DNA of 49,954 bases from Gordonia alkanivorans NBRC 16433 (GTDB lineage Bacteria; Actinomycetota; Actinomycetes; Mycobacteriales; Mycobacteriaceae). The DNA is taken from assembly GCF_000225505.1 (NCBI RefSeq), contig NZ_BACI01000093.1, positions 1-49,954 of the forward strand. The letters are read 5' to 3'. Below, in pieces: positions 34,451 to 41,741 of this stretch. Under the pieces are notes generated by a model. The model saw only the letters and a list, made by a program, of their open reading frames with translations. It ran no database searches and was not told where the DNA came from. Both the position numbers and the translations under genes were made by a program. Positions within the stretch are counted from its first letter, which is position 1; the number at the start of each line of letters is the position of its first letter.

Positions 34451-35349
34451 CCGGTGATCGCTCTCTGGTCGGTGTCGGGCAGGGTGTTCGGGTTCTCGTT
34501 GGCTTCGGCGGCTCTGGTCATGTCGGCGAGGGCGCGAAGTTTGTGTTTCGGCCTCCCGGTGTCAGTTGCTCGTTTCTGGGATTCGCGGAGCCAGCTGTTG
34601 AATGCGGCGTCCCATCCGCCTCGGCCGTTGCAGAGGCGGCCGGTGGCGAGTTGCCTGTCTCGGAATGCGTCTGCTTCGGCGTCGATGTCGAGGGTTGGGA
34701 ACTTGGCCCGGTGTAGGTCGTTCGGCGCCCAGTCGTCGGGGAGAGTGATCATCCGGTAGTTCGTTGGTTTCTCGTTGCTCTCGGACGAGAGAGAACTACT
34801 CGTAGAGGTGAGTTCACTACGTTTAGTAACCCCTTCCCCAACCCCATCCCCGCGACCTTTCGAAACCCTTTCGGAAGGGTTTAAGGGTTCGGGAAGGGTT
34901 CCGTAAGGGTTCGGAACGTCATCCGGAACGATTCGGGAAGCCACCTCGGAGGCATCCGATCGCTTCAACGAACCGAGCTCATCCGCCAACGCTTTCCGCA
35001 GTCTCGGCGACTCGGTCTGCTCCGCCACCCGCAGTGCGTTCTTCAGGATGTTGGGCTGCTTGATAATCCCGTCGTTACGGATGAACGACCGGATCAACAG
35101 TTCCTCGGTGTCGGTGTCGTAGCAGATGAACCGGTGGGCCTGGAGTTCGTCCAGGGATGCGATCACGTCGGCTTCGGTAGTGTGGTCGCATGCCTTGGCC
35201 CACTTGCGGATCATGAGCGGTTGAACGCCGGCGTTGTTGATGTCTTTCTGTGCGAGCAGCATCATGTAGGCCCGTTGTGCTGGGACGGTGCGGGCGATGA
35301 AGTCCTTGTCTCTCCAGATGGACACCAGGATTCTCCCGTGGGATCTCAC
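34447..35349 (-). CDS. Replication initiator / replisome organiser-like protein
   Basis: This 300-residue protein has an N-terminal winged-helix-like domain (ILVSIWRDKDFIARTVPAQR, YMMLLAQKDINNAGVQPLM), a Ser-rich linker (about 180-205, with SSSLSSES) and a C-terminal region with DRQLATGRLCNGRGGWDAAF and a basic helix. Phage initiators with this layout bind the origin and recruit helicase. GTG at 35349 overlaps the upstream stop by four bases. The nearby loader-like and rusA genes support a replication module. Confidence 0.68.
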   Translation of the reverse strand: MRSHGRILVSIWRDKDFIARTVPAQRAYMMLLAQKDINNAGVQPLMIRKWAKACDHTTEADVIASLDELQAHRFICYDTDTEELLIRSFIRNDGIIKQPNILKNALRVAEQTESPRLRKALADELGSLKRSDASEVASRIVPDDVPNPYGTLPEPLNPSERVSKGRGDGVGEGVTKRSELTSTSSSLSSESNEKPTNYRMITLPDDWAPNDLHRAKFPTLDIDAEADAFRDRQLATGRLCNGRGGWDAAFNSWLRESQKRATDTGRPKHKLRALADMTRAAEANENPNTLPDTDQRAITG

Positions 35350-35792
35350 TGCACCTCCGCTCTGCCTACGGCGGTGACGATCTGGTCGCACAACAGGAAC
35401 ACCTCGGCCTTAAGCGCATCGACAGTCCACGTGCGTTCCCACGGGCGCTGACCAACCCGTGGGCGGAGGGACCGCTCTTGGTCGTTCCACGCCTGACCTG
35501 ACGGGGTGATGTGGATGCCGACTCGGTTGCGGAGCTCGTCGAGGTTCCAGAGGTCGCCGGTGTGGGCGGTGTCGAACCCGATCCAGCCGGTGCAGTCTCC
35601 GCTTCCGTAGGTGATGCCGCCGTGGACTTCGAGGTCGTCGACGTCGATGGTGTGGCCGTCGGGGATACGGGCATAACCATTGAGGACGCCGCTGATGGGG
35701 GCTTGGTAGATGGCCCACCAGATGTCGTCGTGGGTGCCCTGGTAGAGAGGGTCACGTCCCTTGAACGGAACGTCGCGGCTAGAATCTGTCAT
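35346..35792 (-). CDS. Hypothetical protein ahead of replication module
   Basis: This 148-residue protein contains DIWWAIYQAPISGVLNGYAR, GSGDCTGWIGFDTAHTGDLW and EVFLLCDQIVTAVGR. The pattern is of a small globular alpha/beta protein. ATG at 35792 follows GAGGAG. It is the first gene after a gap with two hairpins. No function assigned. Confidence 0.65.
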   Translation of the reverse strand: MTDSSRDVPFKGRDPLYQGTHDDIWWAIYQAPISGVLNGYARIPDGHTIDVDDLEVHGGITYGSGDCTGWIGFDTAHTGDLWNLDELRNRVGIHITPSGQAWNDQERSLRPRVGQRPWERTWTVDALKAEVFLLCDQIVTAVGRAEVQ

Positions 35793-35907
35793 TGGCTGAA
35801 CTCCTCGATAGTTCGGTCACGTGGCCGGGGTGTGTCAGCACCTCGGCCACCCCTCATTCTACCCCCGATGGTGGGGTTTTCCCGTTGTGCCACAGCAGCA
35901 TTCGCAG
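35793..35907. other. Gap with two hairpins inside the early operon
   Basis: GTGGCCG-GGGTG with CACCT-CGGCCAC (35821-35850) folds into a near-perfect 11-bp stem around TGTCAG. A second short stem (CCCC-GATGGT-GGGG then TTTT on the plus strand) lies at about 35865-35885. The gap follows the methyltransferase remnant and is one of few breaks in the overlap chain. It may carry a terminator or an internal promoter. Confidence 0.45.
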
Positions 35908-36225
35908 TCACGACGCCACCCCGATCCGGCTGAGGCTGTCCAGGATTTGCAACGCCCGGAACGCTTGCGGCGGGCACACCCCGTTACCGATCGCCTTCAA
36001 CTGGTCGGCACGGGACAGGCCGGGTACCGCGGTGACATGGCCGGCGGGGAGGCCCATCATCCATTCGGCGAACGCGGCATTGAGGCGGGGCCGGTCGTTG
36101 CTGTTGAGTTCGGTCGGTGCGGGTGCGGGCCTGGTTACTCGTTCCCAACGTCGAACAGCGGGGGTGTAGGAGCCAGTCGATGCTGAGGCGGATGGGTGTG
36201 GTGGCGATCCAGAGGGTGCGGTGGA
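35908..36225 (-). pseudogene. C-terminal remnant of a C5-cytosine DNA methyltransferase
   Basis: Directly after the TGA of the Dam-type gene and in the same frame, 105 codons read GSYTPAVRRWERVTRPAPAP, then RLNAAFAEWMMGLPAGHVTA and QLKAIGNGVCPPQAFRALQI. This is the C-terminal end of a C5 methyltransferase, with the motif X-like GNGVCPPQA. Motifs I-VIII with the catalytic Cys are absent. No ATG precedes the homology. The ATG overlapping the Dam stop (36229) opens a different frame. Codon bias is still strong, so the decay is recent or the segment is still used. Confidence 0.7.
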
Positions 36226-36777
36226 TCATGAGTCACCGCCGTTGACGACGGGGACGAGATAGTCCGCCGACCAGATCGGCAGGCAACAGCCGAATGGCGG
36301 ACGGTCACCCTTGGGCCCGGGCGTCCAGTTGGGGCGATGGAAGCGCATACGTCCGGGCAGGAATCGAATCGACAGGATCTTCCCGCGGTCCCGTTCAGGT
36401 TCGACGAGTTGCTGCCACCACTTCTGCTCGCACCGGTTGGCGGGTAGCAGCATCACGATGCGTTCGAGGTCGACGTGGCCGCCACGCCCCCACTCGAACC
36501 ACGCCTTCTCCACCCACGGCTCGATGTTCGAGTAGGGCGGGTTGCACCAGACGTTGCCGGTCCACGGCTGAGCGAGGCCGTTGTCCTCGATCGTGTAGAA
36601 CTCCGGCGCCTTCGCGTTGTGGGGTGCCGCAGCAACATCGAGGGTGAACGCCCCGAACTCGGCTTCCAGTTGGGCGATGAACGCTGGATCAGTCCCCCGG
36701 TCGTCGACGGCATCCTTTGCACCACGGCGGCCGGTCTGCTGGGGGTGATTCTCCGAACGGAATCCGACAATGCTCAT
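36226..36777 (-). CDS. Phage Dam-type N6-adenine DNA methyltransferase
   Basis: This 183-residue protein has the phage DNA N-6-adenine methyltransferase pattern: DPAFIAQLEAEFGAFTLDVA, EFYTIEDNGLAQPWTGNVWC and the catalytic NPPYSNIEPWVEKA. It should methylate adenine to protect phage DNA from host restriction or alter gene control. It starts four bases inside the preceding gene. An in-frame methyltransferase tail follows its TGA, see 35908-36225. Confidence 0.83.
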   Translation of the reverse strand: MSIVGFRSENHPQQTGRRGAKDAVDDRGTDPAFIAQLEAEFGAFTLDVAAAPHNAKAPEFYTIEDNGLAQPWTGNVWCNPPYSNIEPWVEKAWFEWGRGGHVDLERIVMLLPANRCEQKWWQQLVEPERDRGKILSIRFLPGRMRFHRPNWTPGPKGDRPPFGCCLPIWSADYLVPVVNGGDS

Positions 36778-36956
36778 CGGTCATCACCCCAGTGGTCGGC
36801 TGTTCCTTCGCGGATTTGCACATGCTCGTAGCCGCTGGACCAGAGGGCGTTGCGGACGGTGTCTGCGTTGCAACGGTTGTGGCATACGCTGTGGCGCCAC
36901 ATGCTCCCGTCGAGCCACCAGATGTAGTGGAGGGTGGTGGTTCTCGGGGCGGTCAT
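36774..36956 (-). CDS. Hypothetical small protein
   Basis: This 60-residue protein contains LHYIWWLDGSMWRHSVCHNR and is rich in Trp and His. Four-base overlaps link it to genes on both sides. No family recognised. Confidence 0.6.
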   Translation of the reverse strand: MTAPRTTTLHYIWWLDGSMWRHSVCHNRCNADTVRNALWSSGYEHVQIREGTADHWGDDR

Positions 36957-37456
36957 CGCGCACCGCCGTCGAGGATGCGGAGGAGTTGGTGCGCGACCCC
37001 GTCGAGCAGCGCAGTGACGAGGTCATCGGTCGGAGGACCGTCGTACTGCCGCTGCTCAGCCCACTCCCGCACCTGTTGGAGGGTGGCGAGTGCGGTGTCA
37101 CGTTCGGACTCGGCCTTCTCGCATCCAGTTGCCCGGATGGCGAGGCGTAGTGCCCGATCCCGCTCGCGGTCGAGTTCGGCGAGGAGTCGATCCACGAGAG
37201 CCGGCGCGGCGGCGATGAACTCGGCGTTAGCGTCACTAGTGGGGCCGTCGCCCGTCAGCGCAGGGATTACGTAGGCGTACTCCGGCTCCGGCGATTGCGC
37301 GATGACGACATGGAGTGACTCGTCGGCGTTGGTTAGGCAACCGGCCAGGTACTCAGCTTTGGATTCCCCTTCGGCTGGCCCCGTGCAGTGCCTCCACTTG
37401 CCGGGTGTGATGCCTTGCAGGAGTCGGCGGGCGTCGGCCCGCACATCGTCAGACAT
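36953..37456 (-). CDS. Hypothetical protein
   Basis: This 167-residue protein starts at ATG 37456 with AAAGGAACAACC upstream. It begins SDDVRADARRLLQGITPGKW, a pattern often seen in phage early proteins, has NAEFIAAAPALVDRLLAELD and a helical C-terminus. The N-terminal block may be an ssDNA- or protein-binding domain, but I cannot name it. Confidence 0.65.
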   Translation of the reverse strand: MSDDVRADARRLLQGITPGKWRHCTGPAEGESKAEYLAGCLTNADESLHVVIAQSPEPEYAYVIPALTGDGPTSDANAEFIAAAPALVDRLLAELDRERDRALRLAIRATGCEKAESERDTALATLQQVREWAEQRQYDGPPTDDLVTALLDGVAHQLLRILDGGAR

Positions 37457-37832
37457 GGTTGTTCCTTTCAGCGACCTGGGCGGCTCGCCTCTCGCAGCCG
37501 ATGGTGTGGGCACGGTCGCGTAGCCACCACGCCGAAACTGTCTGGCTGTCAGCGTCTTCCACGTCGTGGTGGAGCCGTTCGATCACGTCGGCCGCGAAGA
37601 ACAGGTGCTCGGGTTCTGTCTCGTCGGCCCCGCCTGTTGCGATGACGGTCAGTCCGCTGTCACGGATAGCGGCCACAGCGTCGGACCAGCCCGATCGGTA
37701 TGCGGCTCGGAGTGCATCGTGTCCGTGCTCGGGGTAACGCTCGCTGGCGTCGAAGCCGTCCAGTGCGAGGCTGGCGTCGATGTCAGCCTCGTCGGGCTCG
37801 GCGATGATCTGTTCGAGGTTGGGGGTGGTCAT
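37449..37832 (-). CDS. Hypothetical protein, MTTPNL start
   Basis: This 127-residue acidic protein begins MTTPNLEQIIAEPDEADIDA and contains HDALRAAYRSGWSDAVAAIR. Its start region shares a 17-bp identity with the next gene upstream (37829-38071), suggesting a duplicated or exchanged gene boundary. Function unknown. Confidence 0.65.
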   Translation of the reverse strand: MTTPNLEQIIAEPDEADIDASLALDGFDASERYPEHGHDALRAAYRSGWSDAVAAIRDSGLTVIATGGADETEPEHLFFAADVIERLHHDVEDADSQTVSAWWLRDRAHTIGCERRAAQVAERNNHV

Positions 37833-38071
37833 GACGCCAGCCACTTTCGGTCGATCCACTTGATGCGTTGGACGTGTACGAAGTCGCCGAGATCCCGACG
37901 CAGGTACAGCCAGCCGTCCGCTTGGGGTGTCTCACCGTTGCCGTGTTCGCGGTCGATGATGCGGCGTCGGTTCGCGTGCGTGTCAGGCCGATGGTGGGTT
38001 GTCACCCAGTCGATGCCCGACCTGTTGTCGAATCCTTCTTCGAGGACCTGCATCAGGTTGGGGGTGGTCAT
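37829..38071 (-). CDS. Hypothetical protein, MTTPNL start
   Basis: This 80-residue protein begins MTTPNLMQVLEEGFDNRSGI and ends with YLRRDLGDFVHVQRIKWIDR. Apart from the start it does not resemble its neighbour at 37449-37832. Four-base overlaps on both sides. Function unknown. Confidence 0.62.
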   Translation of the reverse strand: MTTPNLMQVLEEGFDNRSGIDWVTTHHRPDTHANRRRIIDREHGNGETPQADGWLYLRRDLGDFVHVQRIKWIDRKWLAS

Positions 38072-38217
38072 AGCTCGTCCTCGGGTACGTGGCGGACAGT
38101 GCGGACACCTTCGTCTGCGTCGGTGCGTACCCACGGCTCGCACCAGCAGTGGTGGCCGTCGAGGATGTGCACCCGCTGGTCGGATGTCTGCTCGGGCAGA
38201 ATGTGGTTGTCGATCAT
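38068..38217 (-). CDS. Mini-protein
   Basis: This 49-residue acidic protein contains DGHHCWCEPWVRTDADEGVR. It overlaps both neighbours by four bases. It is too short for most gene callers. The His/Cys cluster could bind a metal. Function unknown. Confidence 0.6.
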   Translation of the reverse strand: MIDNHILPEQTSDQRVHILDGHHCWCEPWVRTDADEGVRTVRHVPEDEL

Positions 38218-38474
38218 GTGAGTTCGTCCTCGCTGTACAGGAGTTGGTCGGTGCCGGTGGGCCAGTCGGCGTGTGCCCCATAGGCGTCGCGGCAGGATGT
38301 GCAGCGATACGTGCCGTCGGGGCGTTGCACCTTCTGGTGTTTGGCGCGTAGTGGTGCGAGGGCTTCCCGGGCGGCGCGTATGGCGATGTCCTCGGCCGCT
38401 CCAGGCGGGTCGACGAACGCCCATGCGGGATGCTTCGCCCTTTGTGCCGCGTGGACGGCGGGATCGGCGGTCAC
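38214..38474 (-). CDS. Small Cys-pair protein
   Basis: This 86-residue protein begins VTADPAVHAAQRAKHPAWAF and has YRCTSCRDAYGAHADW near the end. The GTG start overlaps the upstream stop by four bases. A 24-bp stretch covering this start also occurs at 38981-39004, see the boundary-scar entry. Function unknown. Confidence 0.62.
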   Translation of the reverse strand: MTADPAVHAAQRAKHPAWAFVDPPGAAEDIAIRAAREALAPLRAKHQKVQRPDGTYRCTSCRDAYGAHADWPTGTDQLLYSEDELT

Positions 38475-38956
38475 CGGACACCGTCCCGAAGCAGGCCCGC
38501 ATCCTCAAGAGCACGGGCAGCCGTATCGCGTTCGGACGTGAATGTGAAGTCGGCGAGTACCTTCGCCACCGCCTCGATGCGTTGCTCCCGTTCCCGCTCG
38601 TCAGACTGGGCAGCATCCAGACGATCAGCCTCGGCACGGAGCCCGTCTGCCAGCACATTCCGCTGTCCGCCACGGATTCCGGAATCGCCACCCGGACGGG
38701 CGATCTCGATCATCTTCGCCGCCCACCGCAGATGATTGGGGTTGGTGGCATCCGGTTCAGGCAGAGACGCTTTCGCCTCATCGACCCACTGCTTGGTTAC
38801 GGCATTGTTGTCGTCGATGATCTTGGTCAGCCGCTCACGCTCGGCCTTAACCTGGCTCGGAAGGTCGGTGTAGGTGAAGTCGAACGGGTACTTGCCGATA
38901 GCCTTCGCAACCTCGTCGAGGATGCATTGGAAGTCGCGTCGGGTGAGTTCGCTCAT
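38471..38956 (-). CDS. Hypothetical helical protein
   Basis: This 161-residue protein is helical and charged (DEVAKAIGKYPFDFTYTDLP, NPNHLRWAAKMIEIARPGGD). It ends LLRDGVR; the last codons lie in the 24-bp repeat. The start ATG at 38956 lies in a 20-bp repeat shared with 39650-39669. No family recognised. Confidence 0.63.
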   Translation of the reverse strand: MSELTRRDFQCILDEVAKAIGKYPFDFTYTDLPSQVKAERERLTKIIDDNNAVTKQWVDEAKASLPEPDATNPNHLRWAAKMIEIARPGGDSGIRGGQRNVLADGLRAEADRLDAAQSDEREREQRIEAVAKVLADFTFTSERDTAARALEDAGLLRDGVR

Positions 38957-39004
38957 GTCAGTACACCGCCCCGGTGTTGGCGGGATCGGCGGTCACCGGA
39001 CACC
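38954..39004 (-). repeat. Gene-boundary scar with two repeats and a 12-residue chimeric ORF
   Basis: CGGGATCGGCGGTCACCGGACACC occurs at 38459-38482 and 38981-39004, and CATGTCAGTACACCGCCCCG at 38954-38973 and 39650-39669. At this place they meet and encode VTADPANTGAVY (38958-38996, GTG start): the start of the 38214-38474 gene joined to the end of the 39654-39862 gene. This is what deletion or exchange of whole genes at stop/start junctions would leave. Confidence 0.75.
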
Positions 39005-39652
39005 ACCAAAGTCGAGTGCCATCGTCTGATTCGACAAGCGTTTCGCGATGAGTTCGCAGTAGCGTTCATCCAGCTCCACACCGATCGCCTTACGGTTCGC
39101 CTCAGATGCAGCGACCAGTGTGGAACCCGATCCAGCGAACGGATCAGCAATCACCCCCGGCGGACACTTCGCAATCAGTCGGGCCAGCAGGGTGGTGGGT
39201 TTCTCGTGCGGATGCAGGCGGCCATTGCGGGCCATCGACTGCACGGGCGCACACGTCAACACATTCGAATCTCGGCGTCCCGCGAAACCCTTACCGAGCA
39301 CGTAGATTTCCTGATCGGAAGGCTTCCACGGCACCGACAGATCACCCATACCTAACGCACCTTTCGTGTCCCAGATGAGACGGGTGTGGGTTCCTTCCGG
39401 TCGAGGGACGCGCCACGTACCGAACACAAGTGCCGGCCGATCTCCCCACGCGTCAAGGGCTGCATCGCGGGCGGTTGTGTCCTTGTCGCCCGCGATGCTC
39501 GCAGCGAGGGTGTCGCGACGTGATCCCGACTGGTAGTCGATCCCATATGGCGGATCGGTCAGCAGCACATCGGCTTCCAGCCATGCGGTGATGTCGAGAC
39601 AGTCTCCGTGGTAAAGGGTGACGAGGCCGTCTTCGTAGTAAGGCTCGCCCAT
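38993..39652 (-). CDS. Beta-class DNA methyltransferase (N4-cytosine or N6-adenine)
   Basis: This 219-residue protein has DPPYGIDY (residues 33-40) followed much later by HPHEKPTTLLARLI (147-160) and ADPFAGSGSTLV (169-180), the order of a beta-class amino-methyltransferase. It transfers methyl from S-adenosylmethionine to the exocyclic amine of A or C. Recognition sequence unknown. ATG at 39652 lies one base past the stop of the frameshifted gene upstream. Confidence 0.85.
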   Translation of the reverse strand: MGEPYYEDGLVTLYHGDCLDITAWLEADVLLTDPPYGIDYQSGSRRDTLAASIAGDKDTTARDAALDAWGDRPALVFGTWRVPRPEGTHTRLIWDTKGALGMGDLSVPWKPSDQEIYVLGKGFAGRRDSNVLTCAPVQSMARNGRLHPHEKPTTLLARLIAKCPPGVIADPFAGSGSTLVAASEANRKAIGVELDERYCELIAKRLSNQTMALDFGGVR

Positions 39653-39653
39653 G

Positions 39654-39862
39654 TCAGTACACCGCCCCGATGCGTTCCACATTGCCGTGGCGGTCGTGGA
39701 TGACCAGACGCCACGGGACGACGATCTCCCTGGGATGGCGGACATTCGGGAGCGTCCTCGCCGCATACTGGGCGTCGATGGCGTTGAGTGCCCCGGCCCG
39801 CCGCTTGTAGCCACCGCCGCTTCCAGCCACTCCAGGAAATTGATCAGATCCAGCTCGTTCAT
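39654..39862 (-). pseudogene. Frameshifted small early gene
   Basis: ATG at 39862 with GAGGAG upstream begins MNELDLINFLEWLEAA; the sensible continuation, GYKRRAGALNAIDAQYAART then IVVPWRLVIHDRHGNVERIG and a TGA at 39654, is in the -1 frame. The span is 209 bases, one short of a multiple of three. The stop then fits the usual junction with the next ATG. A one-base deletion near 39812-39822 or a sequencing error is the simplest reading; there is no clear slippery site. Confidence 0.7.
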
Positions 39863-40035
39863 TCGTTGTCTCCTCTTGAGGTTCTTCCCACACACGGGAT
39901 ACGTCTCGTTGTTTCTGCACCTGTTGCGGGAGAACGCAAAACGCAAAGCTCCCCCACCCTGGCCGCGCACTCAGGGCACGACCGTTCAATCGCCCCCCAC
40001 AGGAGGTAGGACTCCGGAACCTCAGCCCACCGCAT
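39859..40035 (-). CDS. Zinc-ribbon mini-protein
   Basis: This 58-residue protein contains ERSCPECAARVGELCVLRSP, a common actinophage Cys motif, and ends in a basic stretch. ATG at 40035 has GAGGTG upstream and overlaps the HNH gene by 14 bases. Probably a small metal-binding regulator or adaptor; not known. Confidence 0.6.
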   Translation of the reverse strand: MRWAEVPESYLLWGAIERSCPECAARVGELCVLRSPATGAETTRRIPCVGRTSRGDNE

Positions 40036-40369
40036 CGCACACCTCGACCCCGCCGGCATCGTCGAGCAAAGCCCACCAGCCAGACAGCAGGACAGGCACA
40101 TCGCTGGACGGCTGCCGGAACTTCGACACCAACCAGCCCTTCGCGTACGCCTGCGCCGGATTGCGGCCGATCCAGTCATGGCAGCCGCGGCACACCAGCA
40201 GACAATTCGACAGGGCGTTGATCTGTGGGTCTTTCGATCCGCCCATGCCGCGGTTAGCTCGGTGGTGATAGTCCTGCCCTGTGCCGGTACACCAGTCGGT
40301 TTGGACTTCGCAACGGCCCATCGCCCGCACCGCAGCAGCAGCCTTCACATCCGCAGAGAAGCCCGTCAT
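40022..40369 (-). CDS. HNH-domain protein (early region)
   Basis: This 115-residue protein has CEVQTDWCTGTGQDYHHRAN, NALSNCLLVCRGCHDWIGRN, a compact HNH fold of the recombination/early-region type. ATG at 40369 overlaps the previous stop by four bases. Unlike the homing enzymes in this window it lacks finger modules and fits the operon smoothly, so it may be a resident nuclease rather than an invader. Confidence 0.8.
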   Translation of the reverse strand: MTGFSADVKAAAAVRAMGRCEVQTDWCTGTGQDYHHRANRGMGGSKDPQINALSNCLLVCRGCHDWIGRNPAQAYAKGWLVSKFRQPSSDVPVLLSGWWALLDDAGGVEVCDAVG

Positions 40370-41604
40370 GACGCCGTCTTCCGTTGCTGCCGCGCCACCG
40401 CAGTCAACGCCGCCGGACACCGCCGACCATGCCGCTCATACCGGCGCTTCACCGACGCCGGCAACAACCCCACACGACGGCTTGCATCCTCCACACCGAC
40501 ACCCATCGACAGGAGGTATTCGAAATCGGAGAACACATCCTCGGCAGTGCGGGGTTTGTCCACCAGTTCCGGTGTGTAGGTGGGGTCGTCGATGCGGTCC
40601 TCATCCCACGCCAACGGAGGTAACCAGCCCTTCGCCTTCGCCCTAGCCCGCGCATTCCGATCCGTACCCGGAACCATCTGCAACTGCGAAAACAACACCG
40701 TCACCTGCTGCGCCCGAACCACCGTGATGTTCTCCACCCGGCCCGCAAACATTTGAGTCGCGTTCTGCGGTGACGGCCACCCCAGCCGGGACCACAACTC
40801 GCGCTGCGAGTAGCCGTTCGCTGCGAGGGCCTGCAACCGTCGCACCGAACCCAACGCAGGAACCACCCGACCGCCCCGCAAACACGGCACCTTCGACACC
40901 GGTACCGGGATCGCCAACACTCGGGCTGCGGTGTTCCGCAGCACCTTCCGTGCGGGCGGATTCCCTCGAGCTGGCCTGCCGTACAGGATCGCTTGGATGG
41001 TGGAGGGTGCGATGACGGTGAGTTCCCGGACTTTACGGTTCCCGATCCCGGCGGCGCGGAGGGCGAGGAGGTGTTCGCGTACGGGTTGAGCGTCGGTGTA
41101 GGACGGTTCCCATCGGCCGTAGGCGGTTTGGCGTGCGCGTAGTTGGGCGTAGCAGCGGGCGCATCTTCCGCGGGCGTGGGCGGGTCTCCCACACTGGCAC
41201 GTCATGCCGCAGCCTCCTTGGCCATGGCTTTCCGATTCACGTGGTGTGGTGCCGCCGAGGACGCCGTGCTGGTCGTTGTTGTCCAATGCCCACTGCAAGC
41301 ACACCGCACGAACGTCACAGCCCGCGCACACCTTCTTCGCGTCGGCGGTTTGGGTGGGACCGTAGTGGGAGGGGTAGAAGATTTCGGGATCGAACTGACG
41401 GCAGATGCCCAACTCGTGCCAGGCTGGCGGCTTGGGTAGGTCGGCCAGCATTTCTGACACGTTGCGGTTGCGGTTCAACAGGTTCGACCCGGGAATCACT
41501 GACGACGACCCGACAGCCTGCTTCTTGTCGTCGATCGTGTTGCGGTCCGATCTCCTGTCCATATTTCGGGAGGGCACGTACTCAATGTGGAAACCAGTGC
41601 TCAT
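40366..41604 (-). CDS. WhiB-like domain fused to an HTH protein
   Basis: One 412-residue frame joins two proteins. Residues 50-120 are WhiB-like, with Cys68, Cys93, Cys96, Cys102 (C-x24-C-x2-C-x5-C) and GVLGG in place of G[VI]WGG; the basic tail of WhiB is missing. From Met134 a second protein begins MTCQCGRPAHARGRCARCYA, followed by HTH-like regions (VREHLLALRAAGIGNRKVRE, LQALAANGYSQRELWSRLGW). AAGGAGG lies seven bases before Met134 (ATG at 41205), so a free 279-residue form is also expected. WhiB proteins carry a [4Fe-4S] cluster and bind sigma factor. Confidence 0.8.
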   Translation of the reverse strand: MSTGFHIEYVPSRNMDRRSDRNTIDDKKQAVGSSSVIPGSNLLNRNRNVSEMLADLPKPPAWHELGICRQFDPEIFYPSHYGPTQTADAKKVCAGCDVRAVCLQWALDNNDQHGVLGGTTPRESESHGQGGCGMTCQCGRPAHARGRCARCYAQLRARQTAYGRWEPSYTDAQPVREHLLALRAAGIGNRKVRELTVIAPSTIQAILYGRPARGNPPARKVLRNTAARVLAIPVPVSKVPCLRGGRVVPALGSVRRLQALAANGYSQRELWSRLGWPSPQNATQMFAGRVENITVVRAQQVTVLFSQLQMVPGTDRNARARAKAKGWLPPLAWDEDRIDDPTYTPELVDKPRTAEDVFSDFEYLLSMGVGVEDASRRVGLLPASVKRRYERHGRRCPAALTAVARQQRKTAS

Positions 41605-41741
41605 TGGGTGGCCTTTCGGAGGAGGTGTTGTGCATGCTCACGGGCAGCACAGTTCGGGCAAGGGATAAGGTCGCCGGTCCGGTGGCCGGGTTTGAGCCGC
41701 ACCATCTGGCCGGTACCGCCACACACCACGCAGGACGTCAT
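41601..41741 (-). CDS. Zinc-ribbon mini-protein
   Basis: This 46-residue protein reads MTSCVVCGGTGQMVRLKPGH and later IPCPNCAAREH: two CxxC pairs as in a zinc ribbon. Four-base overlaps on both sides confirm the frame. Function unknown; possibly a nucleic-acid or protein adaptor. Confidence 0.65.
   Translation of the reverse strand: MTSCVVCGGTGQMVRLKPGHRTGDLIPCPNCAAREHAQHLLRKATQ

Noticed and set aside
35789..35977. 62-codon minus-strand frame across the gap at 35.8-35.98 kb
   Set aside because: It overlaps the methyltransferase remnant in the wrong frame and includes the hairpins; composition is low-complexity.
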